Shown here piece after piece: positions 26,837 through 34,946 of a stretch of DNA of 64,000 nt (position 1 is its first letter; every line of letters begins with the position of its first letter). Position numbers and translations under genes: made by a program. Below the pieces are notes generated by a model that did not search any database, had not been told where the DNA came from, and worked only from the letters and a program-made list of their open reading frames with translations. Source of the stretch: Halopseudomonas phragmitis (GTDB lineage: Bacteria; Pseudomonadota; Gammaproteobacteria; Pseudomonadales; Pseudomonadaceae); contig NZ_CP020100.1 of NCBI RefSeq assembly GCF_002056295.1, positions 2,503,501 to 2,567,500 of the forward strand. The letters are read 5' to 3'.

Positions 26837-27516
26837 GGTTCTGCTTGCCTTAGGAGCGACGAGCTTTGCAGGGCGCAGCGGAAGGTATATTCGGCAACGC
26901 TGTCCCAGTTCTCGTTGACTAGGCTAGGTGCTGACTCGGACATTCCTGTGCGTGAGAAACTGAAATCAAGGTTACGAATGACTTTACGCGTACCTTCAGC
27001 AGGGCCTTGTGGGTCAGTGACTTTGGGGTTTTCCCGATACCAGGTTTCGGAAAACCAGTCGTTGACCCATTCCTTGCCATTGTCAGCCATGTCGTAGAGG
27101 CCGAGGGGGTTGGCTGGCAGACGGCTGCCAATCGTGACGTACTTATCTCTGCCGTACATGTGCGCCTTTATGTCACGACTGGTCTCTTTCCCATCATGGG
27201 TGGAAAAAATCCATTCCTGACTGCCGCGGTTGCGTGCGGCAAACTCCCACTGGGCAGAGGTGGGCAGGTCCAGCGGCAGGTCGGTTTGGGCACCTAGCCA
27301 TTGGCAGTAGTCCTTGGCTTCTTGCCAAGTCACCAGGGCAGGTTTATCGATAAAGAACTCGTTGGCAGGGTCTTTTTCGAACGGCTCCCTCGCCCATTTG
27401 TCCTGGTAGTTGCGTTCAAAAACCTCAATGCCATTGGTCAATAGGTAGGTATCGAAATCCCCCCAGGTTGTTTTGTGTTGACTCAGCGAGTAGTTGGACA
27501 GGGTGACAGGTTTCAT
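26833..27516 (-). CDS. SUMF1-fold protein, partial tandem copy lacking signal peptide
   Basis: 227 residues from the ATG at 27516, which overlaps the stop of the upstream copy (ATGA). It repeats residues from about 90 onward of the upstream SUMF1 lipoprotein: YSLSQHKTTWGDFDTYLL, VTWQEAKDYCQWLGAQTDLP, LPTSAQWEFA and DNGKEWVNDWFSETWYREN are shared, while stretches such as the segment after GDFDTYLL differ. It lacks the lipoprotein signal and the FIEGGTFIMGD N-terminal strand of the domain, so it is probably cytoplasmic or unstable. An earlier in-frame ATG (27588) adds no signal peptide. It may be a decaying duplicate or a cytoplasmic variant. Confidence 0.7.
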   Translation of the reverse strand: MKPVTLSNYSLSQHKTTWGDFDTYLLTNGIEVFERNYQDKWAREPFEKDPANEFFIDKPALVTWQEAKDYCQWLGAQTDLPLDLPTSAQWEFAARNRGSQEWIFSTHDGKETSRDIKAHMYGRDKYVTIGSRLPANPLGLYDMADNGKEWVNDWFSETWYRENPKVTDPQGPAEGTRKVIRNLDFSFSRTGMSESAPSLVNENWDSVAEYTFRCALQSSSLLRQAEP

Positions 27517-28192
27517 GGTTCTGCCCGGCCCTGTGGAAACGCGCTTTGTAGGGCGCAGCGGAAGGTATTGGTAACTATCAGCGTCCACTCATCATTAAAG
27601 GTGCTTGGGAAGGACTCGGGGACGCCAATACGAGAAAAACTGAAGTCGAGGTTACGTACAATTTTTTGCGTACCTTCGTCAGGGCCTTGCGGGTCAGTGA
27701 CTTTGGGGTTTTCCCGATACCAGGTTTCGGAAAACCAGTCGTTGACCCATTCCTTGCCATTGTCAGCCATGTCGTAGAGGCCGAGGGGGTTGGCTGGCAG
27801 GCGGCTGCCTACCGGGACATATTCGCCTGTGTCGTGCATGTACCACTTCATATCAGAACTGGTCTCTTTCCCATCATGGGTGGAAAAAATCCACGCCTGA
27901 CTGCCGCGGTTGCGCCCGGCAAACTCCCACTGGGCAGAGGTGGGCAGGTCCAGCGGCAGGTCGGTTTGGGCACCCAGCCACTGGCAGTAATCCTTGGCTT
28001 CCTGCCAGGTGACAGTGGCTGGCTTCTCAACAAAAAAGCGGCTTTCAGGCTCTTGATCGAAAGGCGTTCTTTCCCAGGACTTGGTGAAAGCCTGCACGAT
28101 GAATGGCAAGTCGTTGGCCAAAAGATAGGTATCGAAATCCCCCCAGGTTGTTTTGTGTTGACTCAGCGAGTAGCTGGACAGGGTGACTTCAT
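26833..28192 (-). repeat. Tandem direct duplication of the SUMF1 coding region
   Basis: The blocks 26833-27513 and 27513-28192 are alike over most of their length with long identical runs, for example the coding for GAQTDLPLDLPTSAQWEFA and NPLGLYDMADNGKEWVNDWF. Both end in GCAGAACCATGAAACC. The second block begins where CCCCATGAAGTCACC (Pro-His-Glu-Val-Thr) of the full gene has been joined to the gene's 3' end, turning an out-of-frame ATG into a start codon. Confidence 0.75.
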
Positions 28193-28439
28193 GGGGCTGG
28201 TCTTCTTCGATGGTCGGCGGGAAATAGGGCCGCCATACGCCATCCTCGCCGACGGCGCCAAAGTCACCCATGATAAAGGTGCCGCCTTCGATAAAGACCA
28301 GATTGTTTATGGCGCGGCTGGTCAGTTCGGCAATACGTGGTTGCAGGTCAAGCGCTTTAGCGGCCCGCGAACTTTCCTGACAGCCATAAAGTAGCGTGGC
28401 ACTGCAAAGCAATGCGGTAATAGCAGAACGATTACGCAT
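27513..28439 (-). CDS. SUMF1/FGE-fold lipoprotein (immunity or TagR-like candidate)
   Basis: 308 residues. The signal sequence MRNRSAITALLCSATLLYGC suggests lipidation at Cys20 (LYGC, imperfect lipobox), placing it in the periplasm. The formylglycine-generating-enzyme fold begins LVFIEGGTFIMGDFG (47-61) and ends FRCALQ. The paired active-site cysteines of true FGE are not evident, so it is likely a non-catalytic binding protein. It overlaps the LysM cargo gene by 8 bp. Two readings fit: a periplasmic immunity protein for that cargo, or a TagR-like regulator (TagR of the H1 system has this fold). The adjacency favours immunity, as an inference. Confidence 0.75.
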   Translation of the reverse strand: MRNRSAITALLCSATLLYGCQESSRAAKALDLQPRIAELTSRAINNLVFIEGGTFIMGDFGAVGEDGVWRPYFPPTIEEDQPHEVTLSSYSLSQHKTTWGDFDTYLLANDLPFIVQAFTKSWERTPFDQEPESRFFVEKPATVTWQEAKDYCQWLGAQTDLPLDLPTSAQWEFAGRNRGSQAWIFSTHDGKETSSDMKWYMHDTGEYVPVGSRLPANPLGLYDMADNGKEWVNDWFSETWYRENPKVTDPQGPDEGTQKIVRNLDFSFSRIGVPESFPSTFNDEWTLIVTNTFRCALQSAFPQGRAEP

Positions 28440-30483
28440 AATGTGTTCCTGTCAGTTGAACATGTCGCGCTAGTTGTACCGGCTGGTTGGGCGTGGCGCG
28501 CGTACCTTGCAGTCGAGCTTCGATACGCTCGATTTGCAGGCTCGGAAATAGCCGCATCAGGCTGCGCAGACGATTGCGGTTGGCGCTAAAGTTTCCTTTA
28601 TTACCAGTCGGATTGATGCGGGTAACGGTTTCTTCGTAGTCGCGCCAACACTGACTGACTTCCAGAAGAGCCAGAATGGCTCTTTCCCGGCTGTTGGCCC
28701 CCCAGGTGTAGCGATCCCAGAAGGTTGGGCCGTAGTCGAAGCAGAGGATATCCAAAAGGCGCCCTTTGACTTCCGGAGGGGCATATTTGATCCAGCTGTT
28801 ATCTCTCTGAGCAAGGTCGGACAGGATATTGTCGGCTGTGTTTATGGCCAACTGTTCTCTTTCTCGGGCAGTACGATGTTCCTCGATAAGTGCATTTATT
28901 TCTCCTGCTACCCACTCCGCAGCTGCCCCACCATAATGGATGGCTTCAGTTGCATAGCCAACTCCTTTGAGAACGCCTAGTACAGCAAAGTTGGTCAGTT
29001 GGCTGAAGGCCCCGGCATCTATTTCCTCGACCTTGCGAAAATCCACGGTTAACAGGGCGTTGTAGACGCACTTGACCATGGTCACAAAGGTTCCAGCGTC
29101 TACCTCTGCTCCAACCTCGCCTGAGGCGCCAGCCCCGGCCACCAGTCCGGCATGTACATTGAAGTAAAACTTATGTGTTGTGCTGCTCCACTTGATCTGC
29201 AAACGTGCTTCGGCTCCTAGGCCAAGGGCTGCACCCGCACTAACACCCAGAGTGCACAGTGCGACCCACTGTCGCTGTTCTGCCAGCGTGTCCTGCCACT
29301 CTATGCTGCCTTCTAGTTTGCCATCGGCACGTACACCGACAAAGGCACCAGCTTCAACCGAAGCTGGGTCTCCTGAGCCACGGCTGCGGTTTGAGTTACC
29401 GGTGCCGCGCAGTTGCGGAATACCGTTGCTCATATCGATATGCACATTGGCACTGAGTAAAGCGCTGGCGCCGGCAAAGCCGATCAGTTCGGCCTTGACC
29501 CGGGCACGGAATTTACCTAGTGACGCATCCTGCAAACTGCCGTATTCATCGCGATAGCGAATGATCCATTCACTGTCTTCCTCGGCTGGCCAGGCGCATT
29601 CGGCATAAGCTTTGCCCTCGATCAGGCTGGCGCTGGCACTGGCCTTGGCTGCTATGTGTGCATTCATGCTTCTGGGGTCATAGCCCGCTTGCAAGCTGGC
29701 GCCCATGGCATAGCGCATGGCCTGGGCCTGCGCACCGGCGACGATGGGAGGCATCCCTTCGATAGGCGTCCAGCGAACCGGGTCACTTTGCCATTCGAGC
29801 AGGCACCAGTCGGTAAAGCTCTCATGCAAGGTCAGACTGGCTTTGAGAGACGGGGTACGCATGTCTTCGGCTATGGTGTCTAGCAGCTTGCTGCCGTCAA
29901 CTTTACCGCTGGCCGGGTCATACCAGCCTTTAGCCCGTGCTCTGTCCTGAGCATCTATGCTGTAGCTTCGGTGCCGACGCCAGCCTGAGTCTTTGCGCAC
30001 ATAGGCATAATGTCGGTTACCCATCAGACGGCGTATTTCGGTCAGTTGCAGAGGCTCTGCAGGTTTGGCGCGATCAATGATGCGTTCTTGTTCCAAGCGT
30101 TCAATAAAATCATCTTTGAAGCTCTGAATGCTGTCTTCCATGCCTTCCATAGCAGCATGAAACTGCTGGATAAGCTGTTCAAGAATCGCTTCTTCCTGTT
30201 GGATTTCACGTTGATGCTCGGCGGTCAACGGTATGAAAACAGCCTCATCTGCCTGATGCAGCAAATCGACGTACTCATCGACACATTCGCTGCAGTCAGC
30301 GATTTGGCCAATGGCTCTGGTTTGCCGCGTGCTGGCAGTGTCAGGTAAGCGGATGCTCTGTTGTGGATAGATGCGGTTGGCATCTTCGATCTCGGGGTTA
30401 AGGCGCATCAGCGTTGCTACCGTTGTGCCGTTGGAGCGCGCAATAAGGCTGAGGTTGTCCCCGGATTTGACGATGTATTCCAT
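28432..30483 (-). CDS. LysM-domain T6SS cargo/effector candidate
   Basis: 683 residues. An N-terminal LysM module (residues 1-48, MEYIVKSGDNLSLIARSNGT) suggests peptidoglycan or VgrG-tip association. Residues 60-200 are charged and helical. Residues about 300-480 are Gly/Ala-rich with alternating hydrophobic residues (CTLGVSAGAALGLGAEARL, FNVHAGLVAGAGASGEVG), recalling, from memory, the middle region of VasX-like pore-forming effectors. The C-terminal 200 residues match nothing I recognise. There is no signal peptide, as expected for T6SS cargo. It lies between DUF4123 and SUMF1 genes in one tightly packed set and has clearly lower GC than the core T6SS genes. Toxic activity is inferred from context only. 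Confidence 0.7.
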   Translation of the reverse strand: MEYIVKSGDNLSLIARSNGTTVATLMRLNPEIEDANRIYPQQSIRLPDTASTRQTRAIGQIADCSECVDEYVDLLHQADEAVFIPLTAEHQREIQQEEAILEQLIQQFHAAMEGMEDSIQSFKDDFIERLEQERIIDRAKPAEPLQLTEIRRLMGNRHYAYVRKDSGWRRHRSYSIDAQDRARAKGWYDPASGKVDGSKLLDTIAEDMRTPSLKASLTLHESFTDWCLLEWQSDPVRWTPIEGMPPIVAGAQAQAMRYAMGASLQAGYDPRSMNAHIAAKASASASLIEGKAYAECAWPAEEDSEWIIRYRDEYGSLQDASLGKFRARVKAELIGFAGASALLSANVHIDMSNGIPQLRGTGNSNRSRGSGDPASVEAGAFVGVRADGKLEGSIEWQDTLAEQRQWVALCTLGVSAGAALGLGAEARLQIKWSSTTHKFYFNVHAGLVAGAGASGEVGAEVDAGTFVTMVKCVYNALLTVDFRKVEEIDAGAFSQLTNFAVLGVLKGVGYATEAIHYGGAAAEWVAGEINALIEEHRTAREREQLAINTADNILSDLAQRDNSWIKYAPPEVKGRLLDILCFDYGPTFWDRYTWGANSRERAILALLEVSQCWRDYEETVTRINPTGNKGNFSANRNRLRSLMRLFPSLQIERIEARLQGTRATPNQPVQLARHVQLTGTHYA

Positions 30484-30485
30484 GG

Positions 30486-31328
30486 TTAGACGTCCTTGTT
30501 CAGGCCAAACAGTTGCTGCTCTGCAACGTGCAAACGTTGGTCAGCGGTGTGGCTGTGGTCAGCCAGATAGTCTGTCCATTGCTGAGTGCTGAGTTCATGC
30601 GGGAAGCGCCAGGCCAGCTCCAGGTATTGCAGAGCCTGATGTTCAAGTGTGAACCCATAGTTCTGGGCCTGCTGGATCAGACTGGTTATGCGCTCGCGCT
30701 GGGTGGCGAAATCTGCCTGGTATGATTTGCAGCCGAGATGATGCATAGCCCGGTCAATGAAACGTTGCTGTTCTTCGGCTTGCCACTGCGCCAGTTGTTC
30801 CTCACGTAGCATGTACCAACCTTCGTCATTTACATCCTTCGGCTGTCCGGTGCTGTCGCAGGTGTAGGCTGTCCACGAATCATCGTTATGGATCAACCAT
30901 TTCGAGATGGGGCCTGACCAAGCTTGAAAATCCTCAGGGTGCATGGAGTTGAACAGTCGGGCGGTCCACTCTGGAGCGTAAAAGCGGCAGTAGGCCAATT
31001 GCTGGGATGGCAGGCGGACACTGATCAGGCTACGCAGATGTTGTGCGAGGGTGTCTTTGCCAACGACTGAATGCAGCACCACTCCATGCCTTTGCCAGAC
31101 TTCGGGAGAACTCAGCAACTGTCCTCCAGCCACGGGTTTGACCAGCCAGGGGCTGGCTTCGATGACTTCCGAGTGCCGGGTACCACGAAACAGTGGTTCG
31201 ATCTGTGGATGCTCATCGAGAGAGAAAGCCGTAACGGGCACATCCATAGCTAAGCCATCGAGCAACAGATAGCAGTCATCCGAATAGCCGGGAGCCATAG
31301 CTCGTTGCATGTTCAAGCGTTCCGGCAT
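30486..31328 (-). CDS. DUF4123 T6SS effector adaptor (Tap/TEC)
   Basis: 280 residues. The DUF4123 domain covers about 12-140 ([33 protein letters not shown]-like [14 protein letters not shown]), followed by a helical C-terminal part. DUF4123 proteins load a specific effector onto VgrG and are usually encoded between vgrG and the effector, as here. The start at 31328 is set by GGAGG 7 nt upstream and overlaps vgrG by 16 bp. The cognate cargo is presumably the LysM protein 2 bp downstream. Confidence 0.88.
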   Translation of the reverse strand: MPERLNMQRAMAPGYSDDCYLLLDGLAMDVPVTAFSLDEHPQIEPLFRGTRHSEVIEASPWLVKPVAGGQLLSSPEVWQRHGVVLHSVVGKDTLAQHLRSLISVRLPSQQLAYCRFYAPEWTARLFNSMHPEDFQAWSGPISKWLIHNDDSWTAYTCDSTGQPKDVNDEGWYMLREEQLAQWQAEEQQRFIDRAMHHLGCKSYQADFATQRERITSLIQQAQNYGFTLEHQALQYLELAWRFPHELSTQQWTDYLADHSHTADQRLHVAEQQLFGLNKDV

Positions 31329-33394
31329 GGGCAAGCCTCCAACGGGCAGTGGCCATCTGGCTGGCGATGACACTGGCTGGCCAGTAGCAGGTTATCTCTG
31401 GCTGCTGCTTTCAGGCGGGAAAGGTTGTTGGGTTGGACTGCCAGCGTTGCGGTGCCATACATAACCTGCTCGACGGCTCCTGGGGCGCTTGGCCGCAGTA
31501 TGCCTATTCCCGAACCCCGCCCAGCCGCACCGCCGGAGTTGATCCGAATACCGGGCCCGTTCAGGGTCACGCCACTGGGGTCGAGTTTGAGGAAGGAGCC
31601 GCCGCCTCTGGCAGTCAGCTCAATACCCGCCTCGATCACTACTTTGTCGCCAGCGTAATAGTGAATCTCCCGGCCGCTGTCGATGAACTGCCCCTGACCC
31701 AGCTTGACATGCTGACTGCTGGCTACGGTCAGATGATCGTCGGCCTTGATCTCGGTCTTTCGGTCGGCATGGGTGGTGTGGTGTTCTTCGGCCAGGTTTT
31801 CGCTGTAGCGGTTGGCTTCGATGCGTTCGTGACGTTCATGGCCGACGCGGATCTTCTGGTCGTGTTCGATGTCCTGGTCCCAGTCGCGCTGGGCGTGGAT
31901 AAAGATCTGTTCCTGTCCGGCCTTGTCTTCGATCCGCAGTTCGTTGAAGCCGTTGCCACCAGGGCTGGAGAGGCTTTTGAACAGGCTGCGGGTTTTGTGT
32001 TCGGGCAGCTCATAGGGCACCGGGTGGGCGCTGTTGTACAGGCAGCCGGAGACCAGTGGCTGGTCGGGGTCACCTTCGAGGAAGCTGACCAAGACTTCCA
32101 TGCCGACTCTGGGGATGGTCACGGCGCCCCAGCCGTTACCGGCCCAACTGCTGGCTACCCGTAGCCAGCAACTGGTGTTGGCATCAGCCTGGCCTTCTCT
32201 GTCCCAGTGGAACTGGACCTTGACCCGGCCTTCGTTGTCGCAGTGGATTTCTTCGCCTTCCGGGCCGGTGACTACGGCAGTCTGTTGGCCGAGGACCTTG
32301 GGTTTGGGGTGGTTCAGGGCCGGGCGCCAGGCGCTGTCCCAGGGGGTGGCGGTGAAGTGGTTGCGGTAGCCCTGGGTGAAGTCGTCATCGTTGTCGCTGT
32401 CACTGGTGACCGACTCTTCCAGCACCTGGGGTTGTTTGCCCTGGTGGTGGATGGCGGTGATCAGCCAGAGGTCGTTCCAGCTCTGGGTGGGGTGGCCTTC
32501 GAGTTCGAGGAAGTGGCCGCTGCGCAGGCTCGGCTGGTCGCTGTCGCCGCTGGCCTGGCGGTAGTCGCTGCGGTGGCGTTCGAGGGCACGGCGGGCCAGC
32601 TGTTTGCCACGCTCGCGGTCTGTGAAGCGGCCGGGGTAGTCGTAGTCTTCGAGGTCCGGCAGGTGTTCGCTGCGGGCTTCGCTTTCGAGCAGCAGGCGGG
32701 CTTTCTGGTGGTCGTAGTCGCGGCGGCTGACCCGGCTGCTGCGGGTTTCCAGGCGCAGGCCGAAGCGTTTGACTACCGGGTCGTCGGCGACCATGCCGTT
32801 GCCTTGGTCGAATCCGGTTGGCTCAAGGCGCGGGAAGCCGGTCTGGTCGTCGCCGAACACCAGCAGGTGGCCGTCCGGGCTGTGGCGGAAGTGGTAGTGG
32901 ATGCCTTCTTCTTCACACAGGCGCTGGATGAAGTGCAGGTCGCTTTCGTCGTATTGGGTGCAGTACTCACGGGCCGGGTAGTCGCTGCCGAGCTGGAACT
33001 GCCAGGCGTCGGACTGGATGCCGTGTTCGGGCAGGATCCGGGCGATGATCTCGGGCACGCTCAGGTGCTGGAAGATGCGCTGATTGTGGCGCAGGCCGAG
33101 GTAGTGCAGGTGCGGTACCAGTTCCAGCTGGTAGCGGGTCAGGCGCTGGCCGGATTCGCTGACGGCGGCGTGGTGGATCAGCCCGTGCAGGCCGCTGCCG
33201 TTGCCCAGGTCCAGCCAGGCGCTGTGCTGCAACAGGGCTTCGAGGTCGATGTCGGGCTGTTCGCTGACCAGTTGCAGCTCGATGCGGTAGCACTGGCTGA
33301 TGGCCTCGCGGGCGGTAAAGGCCAGGACCTTGAAGTCGTGGTCGAGGCCGTCGAGGGTCAGGCTGAAATGGGCTTCATTGGCCGGATTGAACAT
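31313..33394 (-). CDS. vgrG: T6SS spike protein VgrG
   Basis: 693 residues. The gp27-like domain occupies 1-380 ([53 protein letters not shown]). The gp5-like OB fold follows ([49 protein letters not shown]). A DUF2345-like beta-helix (about 500-630) carries [18 protein letters not shown]. The end is unusual: four cysteines (675, 683, 688, 690) and two histidines in a short tail after ASQ. There is no large fused toxin domain. GGGAGAGG precedes the ATG. It heads the effector cassette and overlaps sfa by 20 bp. Confidence 0.95.
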   Translation of the reverse strand: MFNPANEAHFSLTLDGLDHDFKVLAFTAREAISQCYRIELQLVSEQPDIDLEALLQHSAWLDLGNGSGLHGLIHHAAVSESGQRLTRYQLELVPHLHYLGLRHNQRIFQHLSVPEIIARILPEHGIQSDAWQFQLGSDYPAREYCTQYDESDLHFIQRLCEEEGIHYHFRHSPDGHLLVFGDDQTGFPRLEPTGFDQGNGMVADDPVVKRFGLRLETRSSRVSRRDYDHQKARLLLESEARSEHLPDLEDYDYPGRFTDRERGKQLARRALERHRSDYRQASGDSDQPSLRSGHFLELEGHPTQSWNDLWLITAIHHQGKQPQVLEESVTSDSDNDDDFTQGYRNHFTATPWDSAWRPALNHPKPKVLGQQTAVVTGPEGEEIHCDNEGRVKVQFHWDREGQADANTSCWLRVASSWAGNGWGAVTIPRVGMEVLVSFLEGDPDQPLVSGCLYNSAHPVPYELPEHKTRSLFKSLSSPGGNGFNELRIEDKAGQEQIFIHAQRDWDQDIEHDQKIRVGHERHERIEANRYSENLAEEHHTTHADRKTEIKADDHLTVASSQHVKLGQGQFIDSGREIHYYAGDKVVIEAGIELTARGGGSFLKLDPSGVTLNGPGIRINSGGAAGRGSGIGILRPSAPGAVEQVMYGTATLAVQPNNLSRLKAAARDNLLLASQCHRQPDGHCPLEACPCRNA

Positions 33395-34946
33395 GGTTCC
33401 TCTCCCTGGATTTCAGATCAGCCGGGCTGATATTGAGACGTTGCATACGGTAAAGAAGGGTGCGGCGCGGTAGCCCGAGCTCGCTGGCGGCGCTGGTCTG
33501 ATTGCCCTGGTTGCGCTGCAGGCAGTCGAGCAACAGGTTGCGCTCCACACGCTCCATACGTTCACGCAAGCTCAGGCCGTTGGGCTGGCTGATGGTTTCC
33601 GGCAGGTTGAAGTGTTCGGGCAACAGCAGGTTGCCGTCGCACAGCAGCAGGGCACGGGCAATCAGTCCCTTGAGCTCGCGTACGTTGCCGGGGAAACTGT
33701 AACCGGCCAGATGCTCAAGGGCGCTGTCGGACCAGCGACAGATTTCGCGCTGCAGGAAGCAGCAGGCTTCATCGGCGAAATGCATGGCCAGTATGCGAAT
33801 GTCTTCTCCACGTTCGCGCAGCGGTGGCAGCTCAATAGGGAAGTGGGTCAGGCGGTAATACAGGTCTTCGCGGAACTGGCCATCACGCACCTGAGCCTGC
33901 AGATCCTGATGGGTGGCGGCGATGATGCGCACATCAACCATGTGAGTGTCGCTGCTGCCCAGTGGCCGTACTTCGCCCTCCTGCAGTACGCGCAGCAGTT
34001 TGGCTTGCAGGGCCAGTGGCATGTCGCCGATCTCATCGAGGAACAGGGTGCCGCCATCGGCGCTGTCGATCAGGCCCCGGTGGTCTTTGTCGGCGCCAGT
34101 GAATGCCCCTTTGCGGTAGCCGAACAGCTCGCTCTCCAGCAGGTTTTCCGGGAGCGCGGCGCAGTTCTGGGCGATGAATGGCTGGGTGCGGCGAGAGCCA
34201 TAGTCGTGGATGGCGCGGGCGACCAGTTCCTTGCCAGTGCCGGTTTCGCCGGTCAGCAGGACGGTGACCGGGTTGTGCAGGACCTTGCCGATCAACTGGT
34301 AAACCGCCTGCATGGCTGGACTGTCGCCGATCAGGCCATAGCCACGCGGATAGTTTGGCGCAGGTTCGCGTACTTCGGTGGTGGAGCTTTGGCCTTGCTG
34401 TACTTGTTGCAGCAGATGCAGTTGATGCAGGGCGAAGTTGCCAAGCAGTTGCAGGGAGTCGGCATAGCCATGAAGTTCCAGAGCCTCGTGGCTGGCCAGC
34501 AGTAGCAGCCCGGCAACATGTTGCTGGTCGTCGTGCAGGGGCAGGCACAGCAGGCTGCGCCAATCCGCGTTGGTGGCCGGCAGGAACGGGGTGGCATACA
34601 GGCTGTTGTCGAGCTGGGCGAGATACAGCACCTGGTTCTGGCACAGGCAGTACTGTAGCAGCTGCTGGTCGTTGTAGTCGCTCGATACGGTGTCTGCTTC
34701 GCGGCTGTGCGGCTGGCCGTCGAGCCACTCGGCGGCCAGGGTTAACTGGGTATGCGTGGCATCGAGCAGGAACAGTTGGCCCAGCGGACAGCCGGTCAGG
34801 CTGCTGGCGGCTTCGACCAAACGTTCCTGCAACTGACGACTGCCCCGACTGCCAGCCAGCGCGGTGAAGCGCGCGAGCAGGTCTTCGGCATAATGCAGCG
34901 GGTGCGTCAGCCGGTCGAACAGGGCAGGCAGTTTAAGCGAACTCAC
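33375..34946 (-). CDS. sfa2: Sigma54-dependent enhancer-binding activator of the T6SS (Sfa2)
   Basis: 523 residues from a GTG at 34946. The N-terminal GAF-like domain is at about 10-170. The AAA+ domain is at about 205-440, with Walker A GETGTGKE, the sigma54-contact loop GAFTGA and Walker [13 protein letters not shown] Fis-type helix-turn-helix is at the C-terminus ([23 protein letters not shown]). The GTG overlaps the clpV stop by 14 bp and has AGGGG upstream; the ATG 11 codons earlier (34979) lies deeper inside clpV. It is expected to activate the operon's own sigma54 promoter upstream of tssA. Confidence 0.92.
   Translation of the reverse strand: MSSLKLPALFDRLTHPLHYAEDLLARFTALAGSRGSRQLQERLVEAASSLTGCPLGQLFLLDATHTQLTLAAEWLDGQPHSREADTVSSDYNDQQLLQYCLCQNQVLYLAQLDNSLYATPFLPATNADWRSLLCLPLHDDQQHVAGLLLLASHEALELHGYADSLQLLGNFALHQLHLLQQVQQGQSSTTEVREPAPNYPRGYGLIGDSPAMQAVYQLIGKVLHNPVTVLLTGETGTGKELVARAIHDYGSRRTQPFIAQNCAALPENLLESELFGYRKGAFTGADKDHRGLIDSADGGTLFLDEIGDMPLALQAKLLRVLQEGEVRPLGSSDTHMVDVRIIAATHQDLQAQVRDGQFREDLYYRLTHFPIELPPLRERGEDIRILAMHFADEACCFLQREICRWSDSALEHLAGYSFPGNVRELKGLIARALLLCDGNLLLPEHFNLPETISQPNGLSLRERMERVERNLLLDCLQRNQGNQTSAASELGLPRRTLLYRMQRLNISPADLKSRERNHVQSGQ

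Noticed and set aside
26603-33394. A mobile element carrying the effector cassette
   Set aside because: No transposase, integrase, terminal repeats or tRNA att-like site was found at either edge, so only a recombination cassette is claimed.
32207-33430. A 407-codon open frame antisense to vgrG
   Set aside because: Its composition is Val/Ala/Gly/Gln-rich without domains; vgrG on the other strand has full family conservation.
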